A DNA stretch of 64,000 nt, from assembly GCF_009758125.1 (NCBI RefSeq), contig NZ_WRXO01000003.1, positions 310,001 through 374,000 on the forward strand. Direction: 5' to 3'. The translations under genes were made by a program, and so were the position numbers. This DNA comes from Chitinophaga oryziterrae. Lineage in GTDB: Bacteria; Bacteroidota; Bacteroidia; Chitinophagales; Chitinophagaceae. Position 1 is the stretch's first letter; every line of letters starts with the position of its first letter. Below, piece by piece: positions 28,009-36,693 of this stretch. The notes beneath the pieces are model-generated. The model worked only from the letters and a program-made list of their open reading frames with translations. It ran no database searches and was not told the DNA's origin.

Positions 28009-28902
28009 ATGGAAAACACAGCAATTCAGGATTTTGTGATCGCCAGTCTTTCGGGGGACGCTAACACGACGCAACAGGCACAGTTGCAGGAGTGGTTATC
28101 AGCCTCCGCCCATAACCGTTCCCTTTATGAGGATATCAAACGGATATGGGAGATACCGGTGGCCGTATTTGATCAGGAAGAAGGCTGGGACGCACTGATG
28201 GAGCAGGTCAGGCCCGTATCCCGTCGCTGGTGGTGGCTGAAAGTGGCGGCCGTATTAATTCCACTGCTGATGGCTTATTGGTTTTACCATTCCACCGTAC
28301 CGCAATGGCATACTTATATCGCCAGCGGGGAACTGAAAGACAGCTTGTTATTACCCGATGGGTCCCGGGTATACCTGAAACCAGGAACCGTATTAAATTA
28401 TAATAATCTAAGAGAGATCAAACTTCAAAACGGGGAAGCGTTCTTTAAAGTGGTTAAAAATGAAAAACGCACTTTTCTGATCAGGGCGGGGAATGCTACT
28501 GTAAAAGTACTGGGTACTTCTTTTAATATAAGAAGGACCCCTATTTGTACGGATGTTACCGTATGGGATGGAAAGGTAAGCCTGGCAGGAAAACGATCGG
28601 CCGTAATACTTACCATGGGCAACATGGGGATCGTAGATCAGTATACCGGTAAAGCATATAAAAAAGAGGGCAATTATGAATATCGCTGCGGATGGGCCAG
28701 CAATGAGCTTGCGTTTAACAATCAACCGCTAAAACTGGTGCTGGACGAATTATCTGACCATTATCACGTACAGTTAAAAACAGCAGATACCACTACACTT
28801 AAAAGGAAGGTAACTATCCGTTTCAGCGAAATGCCACTGGCGGATGCACTCGCAATCCTCTCTGAGACAATGGATATACGTATAGTAACAGGTAGGAAGT
28901 AG
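28009..28902 (+). CDS. FecR-family anti-sigma factor, orphan
   Basis: 297 residues. There is a cytoplasmic N-terminal segment (1-80, anti-sigma-like with a Trp-rich juxtamembrane RRWWW), one membrane helix (about 83-100), a FecR domain (LKDSLLLPDGSRVYLKPGTVLNY, GEAFFKVVKNEKRTFLIRAG) and a C-terminal DUF4974 (PLKLVLDELSDHYHVQL, FSEMPLADALAILSETM). Such proteins relay substrate binding at a TonB receptor to an ECF sigma factor. Unusually, neither an ECF sigma gene upstream nor a SusC-like receptor downstream is present here. Confidence 0.92.
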   Translation: MENTAIQDFVIASLSGDANTTQQAQLQEWLSASAHNRSLYEDIKRIWEIPVAVFDQEEGWDALMEQVRPVSRRWWWLKVAAVLIPLLMAYWFYHSTVPQWHTYIASGELKDSLLLPDGSRVYLKPGTVLNYNNLREIKLQNGEAFFKVVKNEKRTFLIRAGNATVKVLGTSFNIRRTPICTDVTVWDGKVSLAGKRSAVILTMGNMGIVDQYTGKAYKKEGNYEYRCGWASNELAFNNQPLKLVLDELSDHYHVQLKTADTTTLKRKVTIRFSEMPLADALAILSETMDIRIVTGRK

Positions 28903-29137
28903 AAATATAACTGCGGGGACAATTATCAGATATGCCTGTTCCATGTTTCAACACAGGCAGGTTGAATGTTATTGCCAGATGTTGTTGCTTATAAATACAC
29001 TGCATCTGACTGTTTAGTTCTCTGATGTAGCTTTGGAATATGGGTTCAGGATTTGTATTTCAATTTTGATTATTAATGATAAAAAACAGAACTCAAAAGT
29101 AACTAACACACCCTCGGATATGTTTGCGGCAAAACAT

Positions 29138-29161
29138 AAAAGGCTCCGTCAGGAGCCTTTT
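29138..29161. terminator. bidirectional terminator between convergent genes
   Basis: AAAAGGCTCC (29138-29147) and GGAGCCTTTT (29152-29161) form a 10-bp perfect stem with a 4-nt loop. The A and T flanks serve both strands. It lies between the FecR gene and the convergent gene ending at 29197. Confidence 0.88.
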
Positions 29162-29196
29162 AGCGTATACTAATACTTTTGATAGCCTGTTTTATA

Positions 29197-29703
29197 TTAA
29201 GCCAGTGAGAGTTTCTTTGCCAGCCAGCTGTCTTTAATGGGTACCAGCCAGTTCTGATCCAGATCCTGCTTTGTTAATACCGTATTATTCAGGTAGATGG
29301 TGTTTTCGTCTATAAAGCCTTTTTCAAGGGCATAAGTGAGTTGTGCCATTGGTAACAGTTGCAATTTGTCTTTTACCAGGAAGGCCAGTAACAGCCGGTC
29401 GAAGAAGTTCACTTTATACTGGTTTTCCATGCTTTTGATAATTCTTACGGAACTATCGGTGCTGCAACCACTTACCATCGTAGCAGATTCATCCGCCATC
29501 AACACAATTACCTGATTAAAAAGCAGCTGTCCCCAACCCTTTACCGGTGCCCCATGGGCCTGCCACTGAACCGTGAACTGGTGAAGCTGTTCGTTGATCT
29601 CCAGTACTTCCTGTTCGTTGAAAGGACGGTTACTCTGGTATATCCACACCCTGGAGGCAGGGTGAAAGTCTGCTGGCAGTAATTGATGTAAATCCTGTGT
29701 CAT
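29197..29703 (-). CDS. conserved Bacteroidota protein (often labelled ABC transporter ATPase), no Walker motifs
   Basis: 168 residues. SRVWIYQSNRPFNEQEV, FTVQWQAHGAPVKGWGQL, VSGCSTDSSVRIIKSMENQ and the tail TYALEKGFIDENTIYLNN identify a Bacteroidota-wide family that databases often name ABC transporter ATPase. I see no P-loop, Walker B or signature motif, so that label is not supported by the sequence. It looks like a small cytosolic protein of unknown function. The gene is followed by a terminator and lies 20 bp downstream of the GT87-like gene, so the two may be co-transcribed. Confidence 0.75.
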   Translation of the reverse strand: MTQDLHQLLPADFHPASRVWIYQSNRPFNEQEVLEINEQLHQFTVQWQAHGAPVKGWGQLLFNQVIVLMADESATMVSGCSTDSSVRIIKSMENQYKVNFFDRLLLAFLVKDKLQLLPMAQLTYALEKGFIDENTIYLNNTVLTKQDLDQNWLVPIKDSWLAKKLSLA

Positions 29704-29723
29704 GACGCAAAATTACCGAATTT

Positions 29724-30935
29724 TTAGTTAGCTACTCTCAGACTACCTGTATCCAGGTATCCTTCTTCAGATGCTATCTTGTATAAGGTGAGATCGATGA
29801 TCATTTTAACCCAGATAACGGAGCAGAAGACAGCCTTTACTGAATAAGGCTCTACATAAGCGACTGCCAGTTTATAAGGGAAGATAATATCTGTAGAAGA
29901 GAAAGAGGTAAATACCAGTGCAAGTAAAATCAGTATGGTGTTTAGCCTGCTTTGTTGCTCCTGGCTGAAATACCAGATAGCAATACCCACCATGGCGAGG
30001 ATATAAGTAGGGGATTCTCCTTTGTGATTAAAGATCACTACCCATATCAGGATAGAAGACAGGATAAATAAGCGGAAGGCCGGTTGTGCCCAGTTGCTGT
30101 AACGTACTAAAGGGACACAGAGCAACAGGGCGCCTATCAGCACAAAAATCTGTTTATTCATCTCAAAGCCAAACCAGGTATGCCACCAGCCATATAAAGA
30201 TACACCGACAGAAACGCCATGGTCCTGGCCCAGTAATGTTCCCCAGCTTTTATAGAGGAATAATAACTGTGCGGGCGATACTACGATCAATGGCATCAGT
30301 CCCAATACTACTAACCAAACGATAGTGGCCATAGCAGCTTTCCAGCGGGAGGGGTACATCAGGCATATGAGAAGTCCTGCGATACCGAATATCTTGATAT
30401 AGAAAGTAAGCACTATCATTAATGTAGCCAGCCAGGGATTGTCTTTTTCCATGAAGTGCCAGCCCAGGATCAGCAAACCGGCGATAAGTACATTGGTTTG
30501 AGAACTGGTAAGGGAGATCAGTGTTTCTATGGCGATAAACAGCAGCAGCAGGTTCAGACGTTTTCTGTCTAAGGGCAGGGTGCGTATTGCCAGTATTAAT
30601 ACGATGATGTTTAACAGGTTGAAGAAGATTAACCCTGGCAGATCGGGCATCCAGGCAAATGCAGACATCCAGAGTGCAAAGGAAGGGCTGTATTTGTACA
30701 GATCGTAATTCTCAGCAGGGAATAACTGGTAGAGGTCCTGGTAGTGAATCAGGTGGAAAAAAGAATGTTTGAAGATGACATAGTTGTTATAGTGGGTGTA
30801 TTGGCCAGACCCCTGTGAAGTACTCCATGAAACGACCCCTATTACTGCTGCCAGTAATACGAAGAAGATGAAAATGTAGCGTGTAGGAAATGACAGTTTT
30901 TTTGCAAAATTCTCTTGCATAGATAAGCTCGCCAT
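29724..30935 (-). CDS. GT87/DUF2029-like polytopic membrane protein
   Basis: 403 residues with about ten hydrophobic helices. The N-terminal loop reads HYQDLYQLFPAENYDLYKYSP, with an acidic/Tyr-rich motif and the YKYSPSFAL block typical of GT-C (GT87/DUF2029) glycosyltransferases that use polyprenyl-phosphate sugars. The donor and acceptor are not inferable. It starts at the ATG at 30935, with another Met five codons in. It is transcribed with the downstream small protein gene. Confidence 0.8.
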   Translation of the reverse strand: MASLSMQENFAKKLSFPTRYIFIFFVLLAAVIGVVSWSTSQGSGQYTHYNNYVIFKHSFFHLIHYQDLYQLFPAENYDLYKYSPSFALWMSAFAWMPDLPGLIFFNLLNIIVLILAIRTLPLDRKRLNLLLLFIAIETLISLTSSQTNVLIAGLLILGWHFMEKDNPWLATLMIVLTFYIKIFGIAGLLICLMYPSRWKAAMATIVWLVVLGLMPLIVVSPAQLLFLYKSWGTLLGQDHGVSVGVSLYGWWHTWFGFEMNKQIFVLIGALLLCVPLVRYSNWAQPAFRLFILSSILIWVVIFNHKGESPTYILAMVGIAIWYFSQEQQSRLNTILILLALVFTSFSSTDIIFPYKLAVAYVEPYSVKAVFCSVIWVKMIIDLTLYKIASEEGYLDTGSLRVAN

Positions 30936-31026
30936 AGGTCAGTAACATCAATTTTGCTACAATGATAGAAAAATCAGTATATATTTTCATATAATTTTTA
31001 AGATTTTAGTGTTAAGTAGTGTTAAA

Positions 31027-31053
31027 GCGAGCCGGTGTTTATCACCGGCCCGC
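31027..31053. terminator. stem-loop terminator downstream of the SGNH gene
   Basis: GCGAGCCGGTG (31027-31037) and CACCGGCCCGC (31043-31053) pair with one mismatch over 11 bp. Seven T residues follow on the plus strand; on the minus strand the tail is weaker (TTTAACAC). It sits 6 bp beyond the stop of the minus-strand SGNH gene. Confidence 0.75.
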
Positions 31054-31058
31054 TTTTT

Positions 31059-33041
31059 TTAATTGCTCATTCTTCTCAGCACGATCCCTGTCAGGTAGGA
31101 TAGGCTACCGGCACAATACACATCAATCAGCATTGTACCTGAAGGAGTTGGTACGATGCCTTCCAGGGTATGGATGCCGAATTGGTTGGGCGTATTGGGA
31201 GCTGTAGTACAGGAGAGGGAATCTCTTTTGTTTACGGAGGTCCCATCGCTGACGCTCAGGCAGATTATCTTGTCTATGACTGTGGTATCCTTACTGCTGG
31301 TGAATTCCAGGTTATATACGTTACCAGGGATTAGTCCGCTGAGTTGCAGTTGTGCCCGGCTCAGGGAGGTGCTGGAGAGGTACCAGTTGTCGGACATGAC
31401 CCGCTGGGGGTAAATGCCGCTGTTGGCCCCGCCCGCACTGGCACCGGTGAAGATCTTGGTGACGGTAGCGGTGATGCCGCTGGCGGCGCCCAGGTTGTCT
31501 ATAAGTAGCATAGACTGGTTAAGCGCCGGCCCGGCTGCCGGAGCGGCGAAGTTGTTCCAACTGGCAGGAGGAGCTATCACGGTGTCCAGGGAGAGGTCGA
31601 TCTGTACGGTTTGTTCTACTGAACCACTGGCGATGGGCTGGTATACCCATACCGGATCACTGGGAGTGGTACCGGGATTGGTAGCTGTGACCCGGTAGGC
31701 ATTCTGATTACCATTGATGCGGGGATAGGTTTGGGTGACAGCGGTAAGGCTATCGAAGATAGTCCAGTAAACCCCGTCGGTACTAGTCTCTATCGTATAG
31801 GACATGTAAACGGGATCAGTGAAATAAGTGCTGATAAGGTTCCAGAGAATATTAAACATGAGGGCATGACCAGCATCATTGGGATGGATGTTATCCGCAT
31901 TATAAATAGGATTGATATCCGCCGGTTTAATGCTGTTAGGATCTCTGAGCGCCTCCATTACATCTACATAAAATTCTACCGGGATGACGTCTTTGATCAG
32001 GGCCGCAGCTGTTAACAGATTATTCTGTTGGGCTACGGTATAACCGGTGCGGGGCTGGGGAGAGATCACAAAAGCAGGGATCCCTCTTTGCCTGGCAAGG
32101 GAGTACATGGTGAGGATGTTATCCCTGAACTGAGCAGGAGTGAGGCCGTTACCGATGTCGTTGGTAGGGAAGGCAATGATGATAGCAGTAGGATTGGCCG
32201 CCAGTGCCATGGAAATGTTCCTGTTCTCGCGGACGGCGGGATCTGCGCCGTTAGGCAGGCCGTTCCTGGTGTCCTGCAGGGAAAGGGCATTGTTACAAAG
32301 TACACCGGTGCTGAGTTGAGTGGATAATTTACCCGCCACGGAGTTTGCGTAAACAGATGCGCCGCTGCCTGCGAAAGTAGAGGAACCTATGGCAACGAAT
32401 TTAGGCGCTGTGCTGAGGTCTGCCGCTACGTTTGCCCATTTCAGTTTAAAACCGTTGTTGGTAATCCATGCAGACATCGCCAGTTTAGATGCTGCGGGAG
32501 GCACTCTTTCTGCTGCTTTAGCTTTTGGTATTGTCACTGTTTCCGGTGTAATATTTACCTGTACATTAAAGAACCGGAAAAGATGTGTACCGCTTGTCAT
32601 TGCACCATCTAATGGTGTCAGCAAAGTGATGACCCCATCTTCAATAACGTCAATTTTTGCAGGGAATACATCCTCTGCCGAAAACCCTTTTACTCCGTCA
32701 AAATTTGTTTCTTCTGTAGTAATAGTAAGCCTGTCTTCCGATACAGAGAACTTCAATGAGATCAGTTCTCCGTAATACAGTTGAATGATGTTAGCCTCAT
32801 TCCCGGAAATGGGCAGGTCCAGTTCCAGGGAATCTGTGAGATTGCCGGACCTTGTAGTGCTTTGAACGGGATCACCGCCATAGACCTGTACTTCTCCCCA
32901 TACGGACGTAATAGCGGAAACGTCTGTAGGTGCATCAGGAGCGCCGTAGCCGATGGGTGAAAGAGGGTAATGCGGGGTAATGTCTCTGAATGCAAAACTA
33001 CCTGTAGTCGTTACAGGCAAGGCGAGGGGATAAAAACTCAT
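31059..33041 (-). CDS. SGNH/GDSL-type esterase with flanking beta domains, no signal peptide
   Basis: 660 residues. The central SGNH hydrolase (about 205-405) shows block I VAIGSSTFAG (nucleophile probably Ser221), block III FPTNDIGNG with the oxyanion Asn, and the Asp/His block DNIHPNDAGH. It is flanked by an N-terminal beta region (1-200; TSVWGEVQVYGG) and a C-terminal beta-sandwich region (about 410-660). No signal peptide is visible at the N-terminus (MSFYPLALPVTTTGSF). That is odd for a Bacteroidota esterase and reminiscent of phage or tail-like-particle adhesins and depolymerases. It is divergent from a GH24 lysozyme. Confidence 0.82.
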   Translation of the reverse strand: MSFYPLALPVTTTGSFAFRDITPHYPLSPIGYGAPDAPTDVSAITSVWGEVQVYGGDPVQSTTRSGNLTDSLELDLPISGNEANIIQLYYGELISLKFSVSEDRLTITTEETNFDGVKGFSAEDVFPAKIDVIEDGVITLLTPLDGAMTSGTHLFRFFNVQVNITPETVTIPKAKAAERVPPAASKLAMSAWITNNGFKLKWANVAADLSTAPKFVAIGSSTFAGSGASVYANSVAGKLSTQLSTGVLCNNALSLQDTRNGLPNGADPAVRENRNISMALAANPTAIIIAFPTNDIGNGLTPAQFRDNILTMYSLARQRGIPAFVISPQPRTGYTVAQQNNLLTAAALIKDVIPVEFYVDVMEALRDPNSIKPADINPIYNADNIHPNDAGHALMFNILWNLISTYFTDPVYMSYTIETSTDGVYWTIFDSLTAVTQTYPRINGNQNAYRVTATNPGTTPSDPVWVYQPIASGSVEQTVQIDLSLDTVIAPPASWNNFAAPAAGPALNQSMLLIDNLGAASGITATVTKIFTGASAGGANSGIYPQRVMSDNWYLSSTSLSRAQLQLSGLIPGNVYNLEFTSSKDTTVIDKIICLSVSDGTSVNKRDSLSCTTAPNTPNQFGIHTLEGIVPTPSGTMLIDVYCAGSLSYLTGIVLRRMSN

Positions 33042-33168
33042 AATACGTGGGTTTAACTGTTTTATGTGGGGGTTTAACTCTTTTAAAGATAAATGTTAAG
33101 TCTTAAAAAGGATAAAGGGTAATAGGAGAATTGAGTATTAATGCTTTTATTGCATTAATTTTACATAT

Positions 33169-33660
33169 ATGGAATTAGGAGATAAAGGCGTAAAGCTCAT
33201 TAAGCATTTCGAGAAATGCCATTTAACAGCATATCAGGACAGTAAAGGTGTATGGACAATTGGTTGGGGAAATACTTTCTATGAAGATGATAAACCTGTT
33301 AAAAAAGGGGATATTATCACGCAGGTAAATGCGGATAAATTATTTGCGGCTATTACAAAAGGCTTTGTAGCCGATGTAAACAAACTGACGAAAGGAGTGG
33401 TGCTTAAACAGCAACAGTTCGACAGCCTGGTATCATTTGCGTATAATGTGGGCAGCGATCTGAATAATAATGGCGTTGCCGAAGGGCTGGGAGACAGCAC
33501 GCTGCTGAAAGTGGTGAAGCTGAATCCCAAAGATCCTACAGTGGTTTCCGAGTTCCTGAAATGGAATGTATCCGGAGGTAAAGTACTGGATGGATTAACA
33601 AGGAGAAGGAAGGCAGAAGCCTATTTATACATGGCTGGAGAGCTGGAGTTTTTTGAATAA
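33169..33660 (+). CDS. GH24 lysozyme (phage endolysin type)
   Basis: 163 residues, matching T4-like/lambdoid GH24 lysozymes in length. LIKHFEKCHLTAYQDSKGVWTIGWG carries the catalytic Glu15 and the downstream Asp24/Thr30 of the E-D-T triad. QQQFDSLVSFAYNVGS and GLTRRRKAEAYLY are further family blocks. It hydrolyses the MurNAc-GlcNAc bond of peptidoglycan. There is no signal peptide, as in endolysins needing a holin or in injected effectors. It is divergent from the SGNH gene and convergent with the DUF922-like gene. Confidence 0.92.
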   Translation: MELGDKGVKLIKHFEKCHLTAYQDSKGVWTIGWGNTFYEDDKPVKKGDIITQVNADKLFAAITKGFVADVNKLTKGVVLKQQQFDSLVSFAYNVGSDLNNNGVAEGLGDSTLLKVVKLNPKDPTVVSEFLKWNVSGGKVLDGLTRRRKAEAYLYMAGELEFFE

Positions 33661-33665
33661 GCTAT

Positions 33666-34475
33666 TTAGCGTGCGTATGCCGTAAATGCTGCTAATTCTG
33701 CTGCAATATCGTGTTGCCAGCGGGCTTGCGGCTCCGGATCGAGTCCGTGATTGGTTTCTTCATCGTACAGGTCCTGTCTTTCCTTGTATAATGTATGCAT
33801 TTTCAGGAAGGCATTCCCGGAAACGGCTGTTGCATTCTGCACGGTGAGATGAGCAGCAGCCAGTTCTTTCCGCAATTTCCTCGCGTATACTTCGCATAGG
33901 TCGAAATGCAGTTGTTCATGTACCAGCAGCGCTGGTTTTCTTTGTGTGGGTCTTACGCTGCTTTGATAACAGATGAATTCATTTGTTATTACCACATTGG
34001 GGCCAGGCTCCATTCTTAAGCCGAGCCTGCAGGAAGTTGTAGCTGCTACATTTGTGTCCTGTCCGGGTTTAGGTGTTCCTTTGTAATCGTCCCATGTGAG
34101 TTTGCGGGTACTGCTCCATTCAAACTTTGTTTCGTATGATTTTACATTATCGACTTTATATATTTTCGCAGTAATCCTGTCACAGTTATTTTTATAATCC
34201 GGCTTTTTATACTCAGTTATTTTTACCAGGTTAGCTCCTTTTGATCTTGCTATCTGCTTCAGTTTGTCAATTGCTTCATCATATGTGCAGGCACCATTGT
34301 CTACAGAGTTGATAGTCCCTATTTCATCTCTGAAATGAAAACGGTCTCCCTCATCAAGTACTAATACAAATGCGCTGTCCGCAAGTGGCGGTCTGTTGGT
34401 TGTAATTCCCGGATTCAGTTTGGGAGTACAGGAATAAAGGCAGATAACTGCGAACGCATAAAGGAATTGTTTCAT
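33666..34475 (-). CDS. DUF922-like zinc-protease-fold lipoprotein
   Basis: 269 residues from the ATG at 34475, chosen because it gives a clean lipoprotein signal (MKQFLYAFAVICLYSC, lipobox Cys16); an ATG nine codons upstream is also in frame. The C-terminal half has WSSTRKLTWDDYKGTPKP and a HExxH site, LLVHEQLHFDLCE (His186 and His190). This matches DUF922-type putative metalloproteases. Location is periplasmic or outer-membrane anchored. The gene is convergent with the lysozyme gene, with a 5-bp gap. Confidence 0.78.
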   Translation of the reverse strand: MKQFLYAFAVICLYSCTPKLNPGITTNRPPLADSAFVLVLDEGDRFHFRDEIGTINSVDNGACTYDEAIDKLKQIARSKGANLVKITEYKKPDYKNNCDRITAKIYKVDNVKSYETKFEWSSTRKLTWDDYKGTPKPGQDTNVAATTSCRLGLRMEPGPNVVITNEFICYQSSVRPTQRKPALLVHEQLHFDLCEVYARKLRKELAAAHLTVQNATAVSGNAFLKMHTLYKERQDLYDEETNHGLDPEPQARWQHDIAAELAAFTAYAR

Positions 34476-34582
34476 CTTTTCTTTGCTAACGGCTGATTGC
34501 ATTACAAAGATAGTGGCATTCGGAGTGTAAGGCGTGTGGGATGGCCTTTTTTAACAGATTTTTATTCGGATAAGATAAACTT

Positions 34583-35719
34583 TTATGATAAGGTCGGTAA
34601 TGTTTTTCCCAGATCATCTAACATACGAGTAGCAAGGTTTGGCTTTATATGATTTTCTTCAAGTAAGTACTTAATTTTCTCAGCTATTTTTCTGGCAGCA
34701 ATGACATATTCATTTTTCAATGATTCCAATATTTCCACGCTAACAATTCTTTCAGCCGCGGCTTTTTCTAATAGCATTTTTTTCACTCCAAGTTCTTCAA
34801 TCCCATCGCCAATACTTCTTACGATTTCAAGAACATTTATCTCTTCTTTTTCCCTCACAGGTTCTTTTTCTTCATTGATCTTCCCGGGATTTTTTACCCA
34901 TTTATTAGACCAGGTGGCTACCTCTTCCGGAGGAAGATTCCAGGCTTGTGCAAATATTACTTTGTACTCTTCAAATTTGGCCAGTCCCTTGTTATCTTTC
35001 CCCGGATTGAAGGAATGGTCGAATAACTGTTTAAGTAACGCAGCTTTTGTCTGTTTGTTTTTTTCTCTATCAATTTGCTGTGCCAGTGTATTTGCTAATC
35101 CACCTTCATCATTATCTTCTCCGGTATCATTAATACTCAGGTTGTTTAAATCATTATAGATCTTCCTTAAATCCTCATAAATAAATGATTGGATTTCTTT
35201 ATCCGATGCACTTTTACCAAGCCCTAATTTTTCCAGGAGTTGTTGTTTATTAAGTTTATTTATCTCATTTACATAAGCTCTTAACCTGGTAGACCATTCG
35301 ATAATATGGCCTCTGGATTCCCCCTCTTTTGGTTTTAGGTTTTTGGTTACCTGGGCAGCCCATTTTGGTCTTCCACTTGCCGATAGTGAAATGGTATTCT
35401 CTTTAGATTTAAAATTCACATCTAAAGCTCTTTGAATTACGGGACCGCTGCTGTTATTTATTTGCAACTGAAAGGGCATTTTTTCTCCTGAAGATGATTT
35501 CTCCTCTTTTTCCAGCCGTTGTAATACAAATTGTGCCGTTTCATCTTCTTCCTTTTGTGGTTGGATGACAAATTTACCTTGCATGGGATCACTTTCTTTT
35601 ATCATTCGGGAATGAGTGACAGCTGGCAATGCAATACCTGACTGGCCCGAATTATTTGCAACAGAACGGTTCTGATTAATATTTAAATGGGTTTGTTTAT
35701 GATCTTTAGGCATGGGCAT
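34583..35719 (-). CDS. VIQR-motif protein resembling contractile-injection-system cargo
   Basis: 378 residues. The N-terminal ~100 residues are low-complexity and polar and contain spaced hydrophobic-Gln-Arg motifs: FVIQPQ, FVLQRLEKE and PVIQRALDV. This N-terminal style is typical of proteins loaded into extracellular contractile injection systems (eCIS), often beside DUF4157. No signal peptide is present. The middle reads GESRGHIIEWSTRLRAYV, a His-containing region of possible enzymatic or toxin character that I cannot assign. The C-terminal ~90 residues are helical. It stands next to tRNA-Gly with no injection-system genes in view. The cargo role is inferred. Confidence 0.55.
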   Translation of the reverse strand: MPMPKDHKQTHLNINQNRSVANNSGQSGIALPAVTHSRMIKESDPMQGKFVIQPQKEEDETAQFVLQRLEKEEKSSSGEKMPFQLQINNSSGPVIQRALDVNFKSKENTISLSASGRPKWAAQVTKNLKPKEGESRGHIIEWSTRLRAYVNEINKLNKQQLLEKLGLGKSASDKEIQSFIYEDLRKIYNDLNNLSINDTGEDNDEGGLANTLAQQIDREKNKQTKAALLKQLFDHSFNPGKDNKGLAKFEEYKVIFAQAWNLPPEEVATWSNKWVKNPGKINEEKEPVREKEEINVLEIVRSIGDGIEELGVKKMLLEKAAAERIVSVEILESLKNEYVIAARKIAEKIKYLLEENHIKPNLATRMLDDLGKTLPTLS

Positions 35720-35751
35720 AACATCAGGGGTTCTACAATAAAAAATTCATC

Positions 35752-35797
35752 AAAAATAAAATCCTCCAAAATGCTGATTACAAAACATTCCGGAGGA
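35752..35797 (-). terminator. terminator of tRNA-Gly
   Basis: On the minus strand TCCTCC (35797-35792) pairs with GGAGGA (35767-35762) around a mixed 24-nt interior, followed by a T-rich run. It lies 10 bp beyond the tRNA 3' end. Confidence 0.6.
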
Positions 35798-35806
35798 CTT
35801 AACCTG

Positions 35807-35879
35807 AGCGGGAAACGGGACTCGGACCCGCGACCTTTAGTTTGGGAAACTAATGCTCTACCAACTGAGCTATTCCCGC
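35807..35879 (-). tRNA. tRNA-Gly (anticodon CCC)
   Basis: Folded by hand on the minus strand: acceptor GCGGGAA/TTCCCGC, D-arm GCTCAGTTGGTAGAGC, anticodon stem TTAGT/ACTAA with loop TTCCCAA (anticodon CCC), T-arm GCGGG-TCCGAGT-CCCGT, discriminator T as usual for Gly. CCA is not encoded. Confidence 0.95.
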
Positions 35880-35887
35880 TTATGATT

Positions 35888-35895
35888 CAAATGTA
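35888..35895 (-). promoter_or_regulatory. -7 element of the tRNA-Gly promoter
   Basis: TACATTTG on the minus strand matches the Bacteroidota TAnnTTTG -7 box and ends 9 bp upstream of the tRNA 5' end. A clear TTTG -33 box was not found. Confidence 0.6.
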
Positions 35896-35901
35896 AGAAA
35901 G

Positions 35902-36681
35902 TTATTCGATTTGTTGCGCGATGAGTTCTGCAATATCCAACACTTTCACACTATCTTCTTTGCCTTGTTCTTTTACACCATCAGAGAGCATGGTCATACA
36001 GAAAGGGCAGTTGGATGCTATTACTGAAGCGCCGGTAGCTACCGCTTCCCGGCCACGTTCAAAGTTAATACGTGTGCTGCCTTTTTCTTCTTCTTTAAAC
36101 ATCTGTGCTCCACCTGCACCGCAGCATAAACCATTGCTTTTGCAACGCTTCATTTCCACTAATTCAGCATCAAGGGCTTCGAGCACTTTGCGGGGTGCTT
36201 CATAAATATTATTTGCGCGGCCCAGGTAACAGGAATCATGATAAGTGATCTTCTTTCCTTTAAAGGAGCCTTCTTCCTTCATTTTTATTTTACCTGCATC
36301 TATGAGTTGTTGCAGATAGGTAGCATGATGGATCACTTCGTAATTACCGCCTAACTCAGGGTATTCATTGCGGAGTGTGTTGAAGCAATGAGGACAGGCG
36401 GTTACTATCTTTTTTACGTTATAGTTATTCAACACCATGATGTTGTTCTGTGCCATCATCTGGAAGATGAACTCATTCCCCGCTCTGCGGGCTGGATCAC
36501 CGGTACAGCTTTCTTCCTTGCCAAGAATGGCAAAGCGTACACCTACCTTATCCAGTATCGTAACAAATGCTTTCGTGATCTTTTGCGCACGTTGATCAAA
36601 ACTACCGGCACATCCCACCCAAAAAAGGATTTCAGGAGATTCTCCACCGGCGGCATATTCGGCCATCGTTTTTATTTGCAT
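35902..36681 (-). CDS. (Fe-S)-binding CCG-domain oxidoreductase subunit (heterodisulfide-reductase-like)
   Basis: 259 residues with two cysteine-rich CCG-type domains: WVGCAGSFDQRAQ with ACPHCFNTL in the first, and YHDSCYLGR, CKSNGLCCGAGGAQM and ASNCPFCMTML in the second. These bind a non-cubane 4Fe-4S cluster in HdrB, GlpC and LutA-like proteins. It is soluble. Together with the upstream membrane Fe-S subunit (12 bp gap, same strand) it probably forms a two-subunit electron-transfer complex; the electron donor and acceptor are unknown. The length fits the family. Confidence 0.9.
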   Translation of the reverse strand: MQIKTMAEYAAGGESPEILFWVGCAGSFDQRAQKITKAFVTILDKVGVRFAILGKEESCTGDPARRAGNEFIFQMMAQNNIMVLNNYNVKKIVTACPHCFNTLRNEYPELGGNYEVIHHATYLQQLIDAGKIKMKEEGSFKGKKITYHDSCYLGRANNIYEAPRKVLEALDAELVEMKRCKSNGLCCGAGGAQMFKEEEKGSTRINFERGREAVATGASVIASNCPFCMTMLSDGVKEQGKEDSVKVLDIAELIAQQIE

Positions 36682-36693
36682 GTTCGTATCAGT

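Noticed and set aside
35808..35814. Possible CCA-encoding 3' end of tRNA-Gly
   Set aside because: The bases after the discriminator do not read CCA; the tail is added after transcription.
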